Shown: piece after piece, positions 45,672 to 53,857 of the stretch
How positions within the stretch are numbered: position 1 is the stretch's first letter
How the letters are laid out: each line of letters begins with the position of its first letter
Assembly (NCBI GenBank): GCA_020073615.1
Contig: JAIQEX010000011.1
Coordinates: forward strand, 1-64,000
Reading direction: 5' to 3'
DNA length: 64,000 bases
From: Terriglobia bacterium
GTDB taxonomy: Bacteria; Acidobacteriota; Terriglobia; Bryobacterales; Bryobacteraceae
Position numbers and translations under genes: made by a program
Notes under the pieces: model-generated
Seen by the model: the letters and a program-made list of their open reading frames with translations, nothing else
Databases searched by the model: none
Told to the model about the DNA's origin: nothing

Positions 45672-46622
45672 TTGCGCCCCGTTCTGAATTCGCTGCGAGT
45701 CAGTCCGCTTTGCTTCCGGCTTGAGACTCTCGGTCCATTCCGCGTTCCCGAATATAAGGGCGCGTTGTTTCGGGGCGGATTCGGACAGTACTTTCGGGAG
45801 ATGGTCTGTGTAACCGGAGCACCGGTGTGCACAAATTGCCCGCACTTAGCCACGTGCCCGTATTCGACGGTTTTCGAGACTCCGGTAATTCCCGACCAGT
45901 TCACAGTGTTGCGGAAGTATCCGAACGCGCCGCATCCGTTCGTACTGGTGCCGCCGTTGGATCAGCGGACCGCGCTGCCGCCGGGAACGCCCCTGGAGTT
46001 GGGAATAACATTGATCGGCCGGGGAATCGAGTACTTACCGCACTTCATCCAGGTGTTTGAGGGAATGGGACGGGACGGGCGGTATGGAGGGCGATTCCGG
46101 CTGCGCAGTGTAGTCTCGGCGGTGGAATCGGAGCGACTGGTTTATGACGGGATGACCAGCCGGTTCGCGGCGGAGCCTGTGTTGTGGCAGCCGGCAGAGA
46201 CCTCGCAACCGGTCGGCCGTATGTCGCTGGAGTTCCTGACGCCCCTACGGATACGAACAGAAGGCCGGTACAACCTCCGGCCCGACTTCGTGGCAATCAC
46301 GCAGGCATTGCTGCGGCGCATTCACCTGCTGATCGCGATCTATGGCGATAGAGAAGCGTCTGGCGAGATGGATTGGGTGCACGACCTGCTTCGCCGCGCA
46401 GATCGGGTGAAGACCCGGCGGGCGGAGTTCCGGCTTTATGCCTGGGACCGGATGAGCGGCCGGCAAGGGCGGCGGGTACAGATGGACGGCGTGATCGGGA
46501 CGCTGGAGGCGGAAGGCGAGTTGTCGGAGTTAGCGGCGTATTTTCGAGCGGGGGAGTGGGTGAGCGTGGGTTCGGGGACGAGTATGGGAATGGGAAGGTA
46601 TCGGATGGAGGTAGGCGGATGA
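45672..46622 (+). CDS. cas6: Cas6 pre-crRNA endoribonuclease
   Basis: 316 residues. It begins in Cas6 style (LRVSPLCFRLET, KGALFRGGFGQYFRE), carries a four-cysteine cluster CVTGAPVCTNCPHLATC near residues 46-62, and ends with the glycine-rich SVGSGTSMGMGRYRM of repeat-associated RAMP proteins (PF10040 group). It would cut each repeat transcript to leave an 8-base ATTGAAAC 5' tag on the crRNA. The start is a TTG at 45672 with GAGG nine bases upstream; there is no usable ATG. Its stop overlaps the CARF gene by four bases (ATGA). First gene of the locus. Confidence 0.9.
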   Translation: MRPVLNSLRVSPLCFRLETLGPFRVPEYKGALFRGGFGQYFREMVCVTGAPVCTNCPHLATCPYSTVFETPVIPDQFTVLRKYPNAPHPFVLVPPLDQRTALPPGTPLELGITLIGRGIEYLPHFIQVFEGMGRDGRYGGRFRLRSVVSAVESERLVYDGMTSRFAAEPVLWQPAETSQPVGRMSLEFLTPLRIRTEGRYNLRPDFVAITQALLRRIHLLIAIYGDREASGEMDWVHDLLRRADRVKTRRAEFRLYAWDRMSGRQGRRVQMDGVIGTLEAEGELSELAAYFRAGEWVSVGSGTSMGMGRYRMEVGG

Positions 46623-47323
46623 AGAACTTCCTTTTCGTGACACTGGGAACCTCCGCGCTGGACGCGCCCAGGCGAATTCCCGTAGTCAATCCTGCGCGCA
46701 GAGCAGAACTGGAACCGCTGGCGCAAAGGGTGAGAGAGTTCAAGAAAGACCAGAGCGCCGGCAAGGAGATTGAGGCCGAGGCACTTTTCAAGCCGCTCCT
46801 GGCGCTTCACCTCGGCTTCTGGACACAGTCGAGTATTCCGAAGGACACAGAGAGCCGGCGGCAGACTTCGGCGGAACTTCTGACCACCGTTGTCTTGCTG
46901 AACCAGTTGGCCCACGACACCGACGTTTTCGTTGACCGGGTTGTCTTATTGATACCGGAGACAACAGAAGGGATGCTATCGGGCCGCATCGTCACGAAGG
47001 TGATGGAGTCGCCGGAATACAGGGGTCACGGCCCCATTCCAGAGGTTCGCACGCGGGTAATACCGGGGATTGCGGAGAAAGAAAAAGTCCCGCTGTTGCC
47101 GGGTGCTTTGCTCTCCGCCGTGGATGAAAACCGGGAATCCGAAGCCGACCGGATCATTTTCAACGCCACGGCCGGGTATGGGGCCGTGCAGATCCTGATC
47201 GGAATGCTCGCGCTCCGGTACGGCTTCCGCATCTACTACCAGCATGACAGCATGCCAGAGCCGATTTTCGTCTCCCAGAACCTCGACATTGGTTGGTCCC
47301 CGCGAACATGGATAGTTTCCTGA
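46619..47323 (+). CDS. Stand-alone CARF-like protein of a type III CRISPR system
   Basis: 234 residues. The N-terminus MKNFLFVTLGTSALD and the later ADRIIFNATAGYGAVQILIGMLALRYGFRIYYQHD match the two ligand-loop regions of CARF (Rossmann-like) domains of the APE2256/Csm6 N-terminal type, with GTS and NATAG as the likely nucleotide-binding turns. No HEPN, nuclease or membrane domain is attached, so it could be a cyclic-oligoadenylate sensor subunit or a ring nuclease that removes the signal. It overlaps cas6 by four bases and the membrane-protein gene by 16. Confidence 0.8.
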   Translation: MKNFLFVTLGTSALDAPRRIPVVNPARRAELEPLAQRVREFKKDQSAGKEIEAEALFKPLLALHLGFWTQSSIPKDTESRRQTSAELLTTVVLLNQLAHDTDVFVDRVVLLIPETTEGMLSGRIVTKVMESPEYRGHGPIPEVRTRVIPGIAEKEKVPLLPGALLSAVDENRESEADRIIFNATAGYGAVQILIGMLALRYGFRIYYQHDSMPEPIFVSQNLDIGWSPRTWIVS

Positions 47324-48132
47324 ATTACGTTACTACGCATAATGCGCCGGCCTGGCGGGATGAGATCTTTGCTACGTTGCGACATCCCGACCCGCCGGGT
47401 GCCAAGAACGTGAGGGGCGAGTGGAGCCTGGAGCACGAAAGGGATTTGGAGCGAATCCGCCTTTGGATTCGAGAAGCTGTGAACCCTGCATCAGACCTCG
47501 CACAGGTTTACCGCAAGCTCCAACCCGGCCTGGATCTTGAGGAGGACATTCTGACGGGCCTGCCGGCTTTCGAGAGGACTCCGGGTCTCGGGCCCCTGGA
47601 AGCCCACTACTCTTTGCGCATGCTGTGGCGGGTGCTGCTGCGGCGTCACGCGATCCGTGAGGCAAAGCAGGCGGGCGCCCTTCTCGCGGCAGGGGAGGGC
47701 CGAGCATGGCGCTGCGCAAGGCGCTTGAGCTATTATTACCCACGGCTGCTCGTCGGCGTGCTACTCGGTTTCTTCACGCTTGGAGCAAGTAGCGGCGTCG
47801 CAAGTGCCATCGAGACGTTACGTTTCCATGCGTGGTGGCCAGTCCCCGTAGGGTCCATCGTACTGGTTGCTTTTCTGGCCGTTGCGGACGTGGAGCGCCG
47901 GGTCGGCCGCGTCCCCGGAAAGACGATTTTGGCCCGGGCGCTTCGGGTCTTGGCATTCGGGATCGTGTACGCGGCGTTGCTTGCGGGGATCGCGTACCGG
48001 GTGGCTGCGGCAGTCGGTCTTACGGCATGCCACTATGGCCCAGTGCCAGTGATGTGGGGCAGCGTAGCCCTGGTGCTGGGTTTTGTGTTTCAACTCTTCT
48101 GGCAGGAGCGGTCGATCGGAGAACCGTTATGA
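47308..48132 (+). CDS. Four-helix membrane protein in the CRISPR operon, candidate effector
   Basis: 274 residues. Residues 1 to about 140 are soluble, charged and mostly helical. Four hydrophobic segments follow at about 146-168, 177-193, 210-235 and 245-265, ending in FQLFWQERSIG. I do not recognise the family, and no CARF motif is visible within it. The ATG at 47308 is preferred over an in-frame TTG at 47293. It overlaps the CARF gene upstream and cas10 downstream (ATGA), so it is produced with the interference complex. By analogy with CARF-linked membrane effectors such as Cam1 and Csx23, it may disturb the membrane on activation; this is inference. Confidence 0.78.
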   Translation: MDSFLNYVTTHNAPAWRDEIFATLRHPDPPGAKNVRGEWSLEHERDLERIRLWIREAVNPASDLAQVYRKLQPGLDLEEDILTGLPAFERTPGLGPLEAHYSLRMLWRVLLRRHAIREAKQAGALLAAGEGRAWRCARRLSYYYPRLLVGVLLGFFTLGASSGVASAIETLRFHAWWPVPVGSIVLVAFLAVADVERRVGRVPGKTILARALRVLAFGIVYAALLAGIAYRVAAAVGLTACHYGPVPVMWGSVALVLGFVFQLFWQERSIGEPL

Positions 48133-49625
48133 ACGAGAGACTGTACGTGGCCGGTGAGTTCTACGGAATTCAAAAATATGTGCTCGGTATTACCGCTGCG
48201 GGAGGCGGTCAGGCCAAGCGACTGCGGGCGCGTTCTTTCGTTGTACAGGCCCTGGAGCAGATCGTAGTCGAGGAACTCCGCGCTCTCGGCTCGTCCGAAC
48301 TGATCATGGCGGGAGGCGGCCAGTTCGTGCTGGCGCTGGAAAACTCGCAGGCTGCGCAACCGCGCCTTCTCGAATTCCGGCGGGAGTTGCAGGAGCGGCT
48401 TTTCAAGGAATTGGGCGGCGAGCTCAGCTTCAATCTCGGCTGGTCGGATTCGATTGAACAAGCGCGGCACGCGCGGGAACTGGAAAGACGGCGCCCCTGG
48501 GCCGAATACATGACCGGCCCCAACGGCTGGGCGCACGAACGAATGCGTCTGGGCAACATCTACCCCCCTTGCGATATCTGCGGCAAACGCCGGGAGACGG
48601 TAACGTGGTCCTCAGATGGGCCGCCCGAGAGCGTATGCGAACGGTGCAACTCAGACAGGAGTATCGGGACGCAGATTCCGCACGTGCAAGGCGTGGAACT
48701 GGCGGAGCACGACTCCGATATCCAGCTTCTCGGACGCGGCCTGCGGTTCCGCCATGCAAGCTCAGGGGCGGCCGTGGGGGACGGCGGCCGCGCGCTTCAC
48801 AGGTATGTACCGGTGCAAGACGACCGAAAGACCCTCCTCACCTTCGAGGAGATCGCAGCGAAGGCGGAAGGCGACGAACTGCTGGGCATCCTGAAAGCGG
48901 ATGTGGACAGTTTTGGCCGGCTTATTGCGAAGCACACAAAGGAGGGAACTCTGGACGCGCTGGAGAGGGTCAGCAAGGATCTCGACGGCTTTTTCAGCAT
49001 CACGTTGCAGCGGGCGATCAGTGAGAACGCGGAATGGAAATACATCTATACCGTATTCTCCGGCGGCGACGACCTCCTGCTGGTGGGCCCCTGGAGCGTT
49101 ATGTTGGACTTCGCCGCTACGGTAGAAAGCATGTTCTCGTCCGGGCCAGGCCGGCAATACGGCCTGAGTCTGAGCGCCGCGGTATCGTTCATGCCGCCCA
49201 GGATTCCAATCCGCCACGGTGTGCACCGGGCCGAAACAGACCTCAAGCAGGCTAAAGGGGGAAGCAAGAACCACTGCGCGACTCTGGGCGGAGTTTGGGA
49301 TTGGGAGGACTTTCGGCGCATCCTGGGCAAAGGACGGCAATTGGTCAAGTGGTGGACTTGCGGCGTGAAGAAGGCCCTGCTGCGCCGTTTGTACCACATC
49401 GCAGCCTCGGCCGAGCCCGGCGCCCAACTGTGGGCGTGGGAGTTGGGCCGGAATTTTCCACCCCGGAACTCGCCACATGACGAGCTGCGCCTGTTCCGCG
49501 AGTGGGGTGACCGGGTACTCGCCAATTGGGAGGCGGGAACCATGAACGAGACAAGGGCGGCGCTGCTGTACGCGCTGACCGCAACCAGAATGATAAGGAG
49601 CAAGGATGAGCGACGCGGACGATGA
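48129..49625 (+). CDS. cas10: Cas10 (Csm1), HD-less, with intact GGDD cyclase motif
   Basis: 498 residues; typical Csm1 is about 750-850. It starts directly in the first palm domain (VAGEFYGIQKYVLG, LRARSFVV), so the N-terminal HD nuclease is absent. A zinc finger has Cys148, Cys151, Cys170 and Cys173. The second palm has LGILKADVDSFGRLI and the catalytic GGDD at residues 312-315, followed by a helical C-terminal domain. It should make cyclic oligoadenylate on target-RNA binding but lack HD-type DNase activity. The start overlaps the membrane-protein stop by four bases; the frame is open to 47832, but that region is the membrane-protein gene in another frame. Confidence 0.95.
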   Translation: MNERLYVAGEFYGIQKYVLGITAAGGGQAKRLRARSFVVQALEQIVVEELRALGSSELIMAGGGQFVLALENSQAAQPRLLEFRRELQERLFKELGGELSFNLGWSDSIEQARHARELERRRPWAEYMTGPNGWAHERMRLGNIYPPCDICGKRRETVTWSSDGPPESVCERCNSDRSIGTQIPHVQGVELAEHDSDIQLLGRGLRFRHASSGAAVGDGGRALHRYVPVQDDRKTLLTFEEIAAKAEGDELLGILKADVDSFGRLIAKHTKEGTLDALERVSKDLDGFFSITLQRAISENAEWKYIYTVFSGGDDLLLVGPWSVMLDFAATVESMFSSGPGRQYGLSLSAAVSFMPPRIPIRHGVHRAETDLKQAKGGSKNHCATLGGVWDWEDFRRILGKGRQLVKWWTCGVKKALLRRLYHIAASAEPGAQLWAWELGRNFPPRNSPHDELRLFREWGDRVLANWEAGTMNETRAALLYALTATRMIRSKDERRGR

Positions 49626-50013
49626 TGGATCGTTTTTCGAACAAAGCGGCGGTTTGAAGGTCCGATTTGTGGACCGCGAGCACATGGAGCCACAGGCTGA
49701 GGCCATGGCCAGGGACGGCCTGAACATGAACCAGTTGAACCGCTTTTTTCGACACTGCCGCCGGATCGAATTCCGCTTGAGACGGAAAGAAACCGGATGG
49801 GACCAGGAAAAATCGGAGGTGGACCTCCTCTCCGCCCATGCCGCCGATGCCTATGGGAAAGGGGAGAAGATACCCGCGTCGTTCAAGCGATTCATCGACG
49901 ACAACGTGAAGCGAACTCGTACGGAAGGCGATTTCGCAAAAGGGTTCATGAAGCACTTCGAGGCTCTCATGGGATTCGCCAGCCTCTACGCGAAGAAGGG
50001 GCAGAGAGGATAA
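49606..50013 (+). CDS. csm2: Csm2 small subunit
   Basis: 135 residues, basic and helical, with the RRIEFRLRRK and FMKHFEALMGFASLYAKK pattern of Csm2, the inner filament subunit of type III-A complexes that contacts crRNA and target RNA. It overlaps the end of cas10 by 20 bases and precedes csm3, as in other csm operons. Confidence 0.88.
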   Translation: MSDADDDGSFFEQSGGLKVRFVDREHMEPQAEAMARDGLNMNQLNRFFRHCRRIEFRLRRKETGWDQEKSEVDLLSAHAADAYGKGEKIPASFKRFIDDNVKRTRTEGDFAKGFMKHFEALMGFASLYAKKGQRG

Positions 50014-50017
50014 CACG

Positions 50018-50686
50018 ATGAAACGGATGTCGCGCCACATCATTGAAGGAACGATCAACTGCGTCAGCGGGCTGCACGTGGGAGGAGCCGACGATCAGCT
50101 TGAGATCGGCGGACTCGATCTGCCCGTGATCAAACACCCGGATACGAAGGAGCCGTATATCCCCGGGTCCTCGCTCAAAGGCCGCATGCGATCCGAGCTG
50201 GAGCATAAGCTCGGAAAATACAGCGGCAAATCGGCGAACGAACCGTGCGGGTGTTGCCTCGCGGACTGTCCCATCTGCCGCGTTTTCGGGCCGCACAAGT
50301 TCGATCCCCGGCACCCTCCAGGGGCCGGCCACCCCGGCCCCACTCGTTTGCTGGTACGAGACGCCCAAGCGATAGGCGCTCTGGCCCTGGAGCTCAAAAC
50401 CGAGAGCGGCAACGACCGCGCGACCGGGCAGGCCGGCAACCCGCGCCAATTGGAGCGCGTAGCTGCCGGCGCCAAATTCCACTTGCGCCTGATGCTCCAG
50501 GTATTCGATACCGACGACAAGTTCAAATACGCCGGCAAGACCGGAAAGGACGCTCTCCTGGCTGTCGTTTGCGAGGCACTCGGTTACGTCCAAAGCAGTG
50601 GAATCGGCGGCGGTATCAGCCGCGGCTCGGGCGAGGTCCGGATTGACGGCATGACCCTCGACGACAAGCCATGGCCATGCAACTGA
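50018..50686 (+). CDS. csm3: Csm3 (Cas7-type) backbone subunit and RNase
   Basis: 222 residues. A RAMP fold opens IIEGTINCVSGLHVGG, then GGLDLPVIK with Asp34 in the position of the catalytic Asp that cuts target RNA every six bases, and PYIPGSSLKGRMRSELE, the crRNA-binding stretch. A cysteine cluster CGCCLADCPIC (about residues 76-86) and the C-terminal GIGGGISRGSGEVRI complete the signature. AGAGAGGA lies upstream of the ATG at 50018. Its end overlaps csm4. Confidence 0.95.
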   Translation: MKRMSRHIIEGTINCVSGLHVGGADDQLEIGGLDLPVIKHPDTKEPYIPGSSLKGRMRSELEHKLGKYSGKSANEPCGCCLADCPICRVFGPHKFDPRHPPGAGHPGPTRLLVRDAQAIGALALELKTESGNDRATGQAGNPRQLERVAAGAKFHLRLMLQVFDTDDKFKYAGKTGKDALLAVVCEALGYVQSSGIGGGISRGSGEVRIDGMTLDDKPWPCN

Positions 50687-51630
50687 TCCGCTTCCGGCTT
50701 AAGCCCAGGACGCCGTGGATGACGCCCTGGCAAGCCGACACCATCGGCGGCATGCTGGCGGCGCTTTACGCGCGCGTCAAGCCGAAGGAAGCGGAGGAGG
50801 AGTTGATCCGGCCCTGGCAGGAGGGACAGCCCAACCTGGTGGTATCGGATGCGTTTCCGGGCGACCTGCTTCCCGCGCCGGCCAATCTGGCCCTTTGGCC
50901 AGAGATGCAGGAGCGGGACCCGAAAGAGGTCCGGGCCGCGGCGTGGCTTACCCCGGAAGAGTTTCGCTCGATGCAACGCGGAACGCTGCCGCCATTGTTC
51001 AAAGGGGAGCGCCAAGACCCTTACCGCCAGGCGGTCCGCCTGCGGAACTCCATCGACCGCGGCGTGAATTCGACCGGCGAATCAGGCGAGCTGTACGAGG
51101 CTGCCGGGCAATTGCTCGCCACTCCTGGCGGGACCCTCACGATTTTTGCGCGCGTTGCCGATAACCGCGTGGCGTGGGCCGCCGGTCTTTTCGCCCTTCT
51201 GGCCGAATACGGCTTTGGCGCGGACGCACCCGTGGGCGCGGGCGAGGTGGAGATGGCCGGGGAGCCAGAGGTCGTCGGCGATTTGGACCCGGCCGACACT
51301 ACCGGCGGTTGGATGTCCCTCTCCAGCTTCCAGCCCGCGCAACGCGACCCGACCGAAGGCTACTGGCGCTCGTTTGTCAAGTACGGGAAACTGGGGCCGG
51401 ACCTGGCGGTCACGTCGGTGTTCAAGCGTCCCCAGTGGATGCTCCGTGCGGGCGCGTGCTTCCGCGATTCCGGTCCGAGGCGGGACTGGTACGGCCGCTG
51501 GATCGGCGCCGAAGACCTGCTGCCGGACCGGGCGCGCCGCGAACTGAAGGCGGCCGGCATTCAGCCGGGGCAGCCGGCATACGCGTTGGCCGTGCCGCTG
51601 CGCTGGGTTGAGGTTGGCGTGGCACTGTGA
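50671..51630 (+). CDS. csm4: Csm4 (Cas5-type) subunit
   Basis: 319 residues (317 if ATG 50677 is used). It has TPWQADTIGGMLAALY, LVVSDAFPGDLLPAP, YGFGADAPVGAGEVE and, near the end, DPTEGYWRSFVKYGKLG with FKRPQWMLRAGACFR, all typical of Csm4, which caps the crRNA 5' tag next to Cas10. It overlaps csm3 by 16 bases and the reverse transcriptase by four. The csm5 gene that normally follows is missing. Confidence 0.92.
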   Translation: MAMQLIRFRLKPRTPWMTPWQADTIGGMLAALYARVKPKEAEEELIRPWQEGQPNLVVSDAFPGDLLPAPANLALWPEMQERDPKEVRAAAWLTPEEFRSMQRGTLPPLFKGERQDPYRQAVRLRNSIDRGVNSTGESGELYEAAGQLLATPGGTLTIFARVADNRVAWAAGLFALLAEYGFGADAPVGAGEVEMAGEPEVVGDLDPADTTGGWMSLSSFQPAQRDPTEGYWRSFVKYGKLGPDLAVTSVFKRPQWMLRAGACFRDSGPRRDWYGRWIGAEDLLPDRARRELKAAGIQPGQPAYALAVPLRWVEVGVAL

Positions 51631-52580
51631 CACCGTACATGAGCGCAACCGCCCTGCGCCGTGCCTTCCTGCGCGTCAACGAGAACCACGGGTGCGCGGG
51701 CGCCGACGACGTTTCGCTGGCGGGGTTTGAGAGCGGGCTCGACGGGCAGGTCGACCTGCTGCGGCGCATGGTGGAGGATGGGTCCTACTTCGCCTGGCCG
51801 CTGCGGAAGATCGAGGTGGAAAAAGCGCCGGGGTCGGCGGAGCGGCGGACTTTGCTGGTGCCGGCGGTGCGCGACCGCGTGTTGCAGACGGCGGCCGCGG
51901 CTTACATGGAGCCGTTTCTCGAAGCCGAGTTCGACGAGTGCAGCTTTGCCTACCGGCGGGGACGAAGCGTGCGGATGGCGGTCGAGCGGGTCTATCAGCT
52001 CTACCAGCAAGGGTATTGCTGGCTGCTCGACGCCGATATTCAAAGCTTCTTCGGGACCGTTGATAGGGAAATCGCGATCGGGCGGCTGGCGACGCTGGTG
52101 CCCGACGAAACCGTGGTGCGGCTGGCGCGGCTGTGGCTGGACTCGGCGGTGTGGGATGGGCTCCACCTGACCCGGCCGACTTTAGGCCTTCCGGAAGGGG
52201 CCGTGATTTCGCCCATGCTGGCCAATCTGTGCCTGGATGTGCTGGACGACCGGCTGCTGGCGGAGGGGATCAAGATGGTGCGGTATGCCGACGATTTCGT
52301 GGTGCTGACTAAAGGACGCAAGGCCGCGGAACAAGCGCAGGCGCTCACCGAGGAGGTGCTGGCCGGCTTGCGCCTGCGGCTCAACCAGGGGAAGACGCGG
52401 ATCGTCCGTTTTTCGGAAGGGTTCAAGTTTTTGGGGATCATCTTCCTGAAGGATCTCCTGCTGCAGCCGTGGAAGCCGGGACGCAAGCGTCTGAAAGTGC
52501 TTTCCGTGGCGCCTCCCTTGCCGGAAAGCTTCTTCCCGCAGAGCGAACGGCGGCCGTTGCGCCGGTATCGGGTGGTGTGA
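51627..52580 (+). CDS. CRISPR-associated stand-alone reverse transcriptase
   Basis: 317 residues with the RT motifs in order: LLVPAVRDRVLQTA and CSFAYRRGRS (RT2), LLDADIQSFFGTVD (RT3, first catalytic Asp), LGLPEGAVISPMLANLCLD (RT4), RYADDFVVL (RT5, YADD at 220-223), LNQGKTRIV (RT6) and FKFLGIIF (RT7). It is of group-II-intron lineage but has no room for full maturase or endonuclease domains. It is not fused to cas1, which starts three bases after its stop. The start is a GTG overlapping the csm4 stop (GTGA); an ATG at 51639 is possible. Likely role: cDNA synthesis during spacer acquisition from RNA. Confidence 0.93.
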   Translation: MTPYMSATALRRAFLRVNENHGCAGADDVSLAGFESGLDGQVDLLRRMVEDGSYFAWPLRKIEVEKAPGSAERRTLLVPAVRDRVLQTAAAAYMEPFLEAEFDECSFAYRRGRSVRMAVERVYQLYQQGYCWLLDADIQSFFGTVDREIAIGRLATLVPDETVVRLARLWLDSAVWDGLHLTRPTLGLPEGAVISPMLANLCLDVLDDRLLAEGIKMVRYADDFVVLTKGRKAAEQAQALTEEVLAGLRLRLNQGKTRIVRFSEGFKFLGIIFLKDLLLQPWKPGRKRLKVLSVAPPLPESFFPQSERRPLRRYRVV

Positions 52581-52583
52581 GCC

Positions 52584-53582
52584 ATGGCCGTGGTTTATGT
52601 GAAGGAACAGGGCGCCATCATCCGCAAGCACGGCGGCCGCATCCTGGTGGAGAAAGACGAGGCGCTCCTGCTGGAGATCCCCCTGCGGCAGACCGACAGC
52701 GTCGCCGTATTCGGGAATGTCCAGGTGACCACCCAGGCGCTGTCGGAGCTGCTCGACCGGGGCATTCCGCTGGCGCTGTACACCCGTTACGGGCGCTTGA
52801 AAGGGCACCTGGTTCCGGACCTGTCGAAGAACGTCCCGCTGCGCGTGGCGCAGTACCGGGCGGCATTGGACGCAGAGGCATCGCTGGAATTCGCCAAGGC
52901 CGTGGTTGGCGCGAAACTGCGGAACGCGGGCAGGCTGCTGGCGGACTACCGGAGCAATTATCCCTCGGACTTGCTGGCCTCGGCCGGTGAGGCGCTGCGG
53001 AACGCGGTGGAGCGCGCGGCGGCAGCGGCGAACCACGGCGAGCTGCTGGGCTACGAAGGTTCGGCGGCGGCCGCCTATTTTGGCGCCTTCGCGGCCATGA
53101 ACCGCAGCCCACTGCCGTTCGACGGGCGGCGCAAGCACCCGGCAACCGACCCCATCAACGCGCTCCTGAGCCTGGGATACACGCTGGTGATGAACGAGAT
53201 TCGCGCGGCGGCGGAGGGCGCGGGCATGGAGCCGCACCTGGGCTTCCTGCACAAGGTGGATTATGGGCGTCCGTCGCTGGCCCTGGATTTGCTGGAGCCG
53301 TTCCGTTCCCCGGTGGTGGACCGTCTGACTCTGCGCCTGGTGAACGAGAGAATCCTCACCGCCGAGGACTTCGCCACGCGGCAAGCGGGCGGCACGCCGG
53401 GCAGCGTAATCCTGTTGCCCGACTCCTTTCGGAAATACCTGGAGGCCTACGAGGCGGCCGTAAGCGAACCTCGCGAGCGCGCTCCCACGGGGTTGCGGGA
53501 CGCCTGGCGCGCCGACGTGGAGCGACTGGCCGCTGCGATTCGGGATGGCGGCGGGTTCGCGCCCTACTGCGAGGGGGAGTGA
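52584..53582 (+). CDS. cas1: Cas1 integrase
   Basis: 332 residues. An N-terminal beta domain (VKEQGAIIRKHGGRILVEKD) and a helical catalytic domain with Glu158 in YEGSAAAAYF, His223 in GFLHKVDYGRPSLALDLLEP and Glu238 in the same stretch, the metal-binding triad. It inserts new spacers at the leader end of the array with Cas2. Its stop overlaps the cas2 start by one base (TGATG). Confidence 0.97.
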   Translation: MAVVYVKEQGAIIRKHGGRILVEKDEALLLEIPLRQTDSVAVFGNVQVTTQALSELLDRGIPLALYTRYGRLKGHLVPDLSKNVPLRVAQYRAALDAEASLEFAKAVVGAKLRNAGRLLADYRSNYPSDLLASAGEALRNAVERAAAAANHGELLGYEGSAAAAYFGAFAAMNRSPLPFDGRRKHPATDPINALLSLGYTLVMNEIRAAAEGAGMEPHLGFLHKVDYGRPSLALDLLEPFRSPVVDRLTLRLVNERILTAEDFATRQAGGTPGSVILLPDSFRKYLEAYEAAVSEPRERAPTGLRDAWRADVERLAAAIRDGGGFAPYCEGE

Positions 53583-53857
53583 TGCTGTACCTGGTTTCCT
53601 ACGACATAACGGACGATACGCGGCGGCGGCACGTGATGGAGGCGCTGAAAGATTTTGGGCGCCGCGTGCAGTACAGCGTCTTCGAGTGTAACCTGGACGA
53701 GGGCGCGCTGACGGAGTTGCTGGGGCGGCTGGAATTCGCGATTGATGGACAGACGGATTCGTGCCGGCTATACCGGTTGTGCGAGCGATGCGCTCCGGAG
53801 GTGCGGATTCTGGGTAAAGGAGACCGCTACCAGGAGCCGGATTTTGTGATTATTTGA
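53582..53857 (+). CDS. cas2: Cas2
   Basis: 91 residues of ferredoxin-like fold: MLYLVSYDITDDTRRRHVMEAL, RVQYSVFECNL and CRLYRLC. The N-terminal Asp in YDI is present. I use the ATG at 53582, which has GAGGGGGAG just upstream; a GTG at 53579 is also in frame. It forms the Cas1-Cas2 integration complex and ends the cas operon. Confidence 0.95.
   Translation: MLYLVSYDITDDTRRRHVMEALKDFGRRVQYSVFECNLDEGALTELLGRLEFAIDGQTDSCRLYRLCERCAPEVRILGKGDRYQEPDFVII

Noticed and set aside
47832-48128. Upstream extension of the cas10 frame
   Set aside because: It lies wholly within the membrane-protein gene in another frame, and Cas10 homology begins at the ATG at 48129 with a four-base overlap.
50671-51630. 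Reading the gene after csm3 as csm5
   Set aside because: The VSDAFPGDLLPAP and GYWRSFVKYGKLG motifs are those of Csm4.
51627-52580. A mobile group II intron at the RT gene
   Set aside because: No room for maturase or endonuclease domains and no intron RNA ends; the gene is overlap-coupled to csm4 and abuts cas1.
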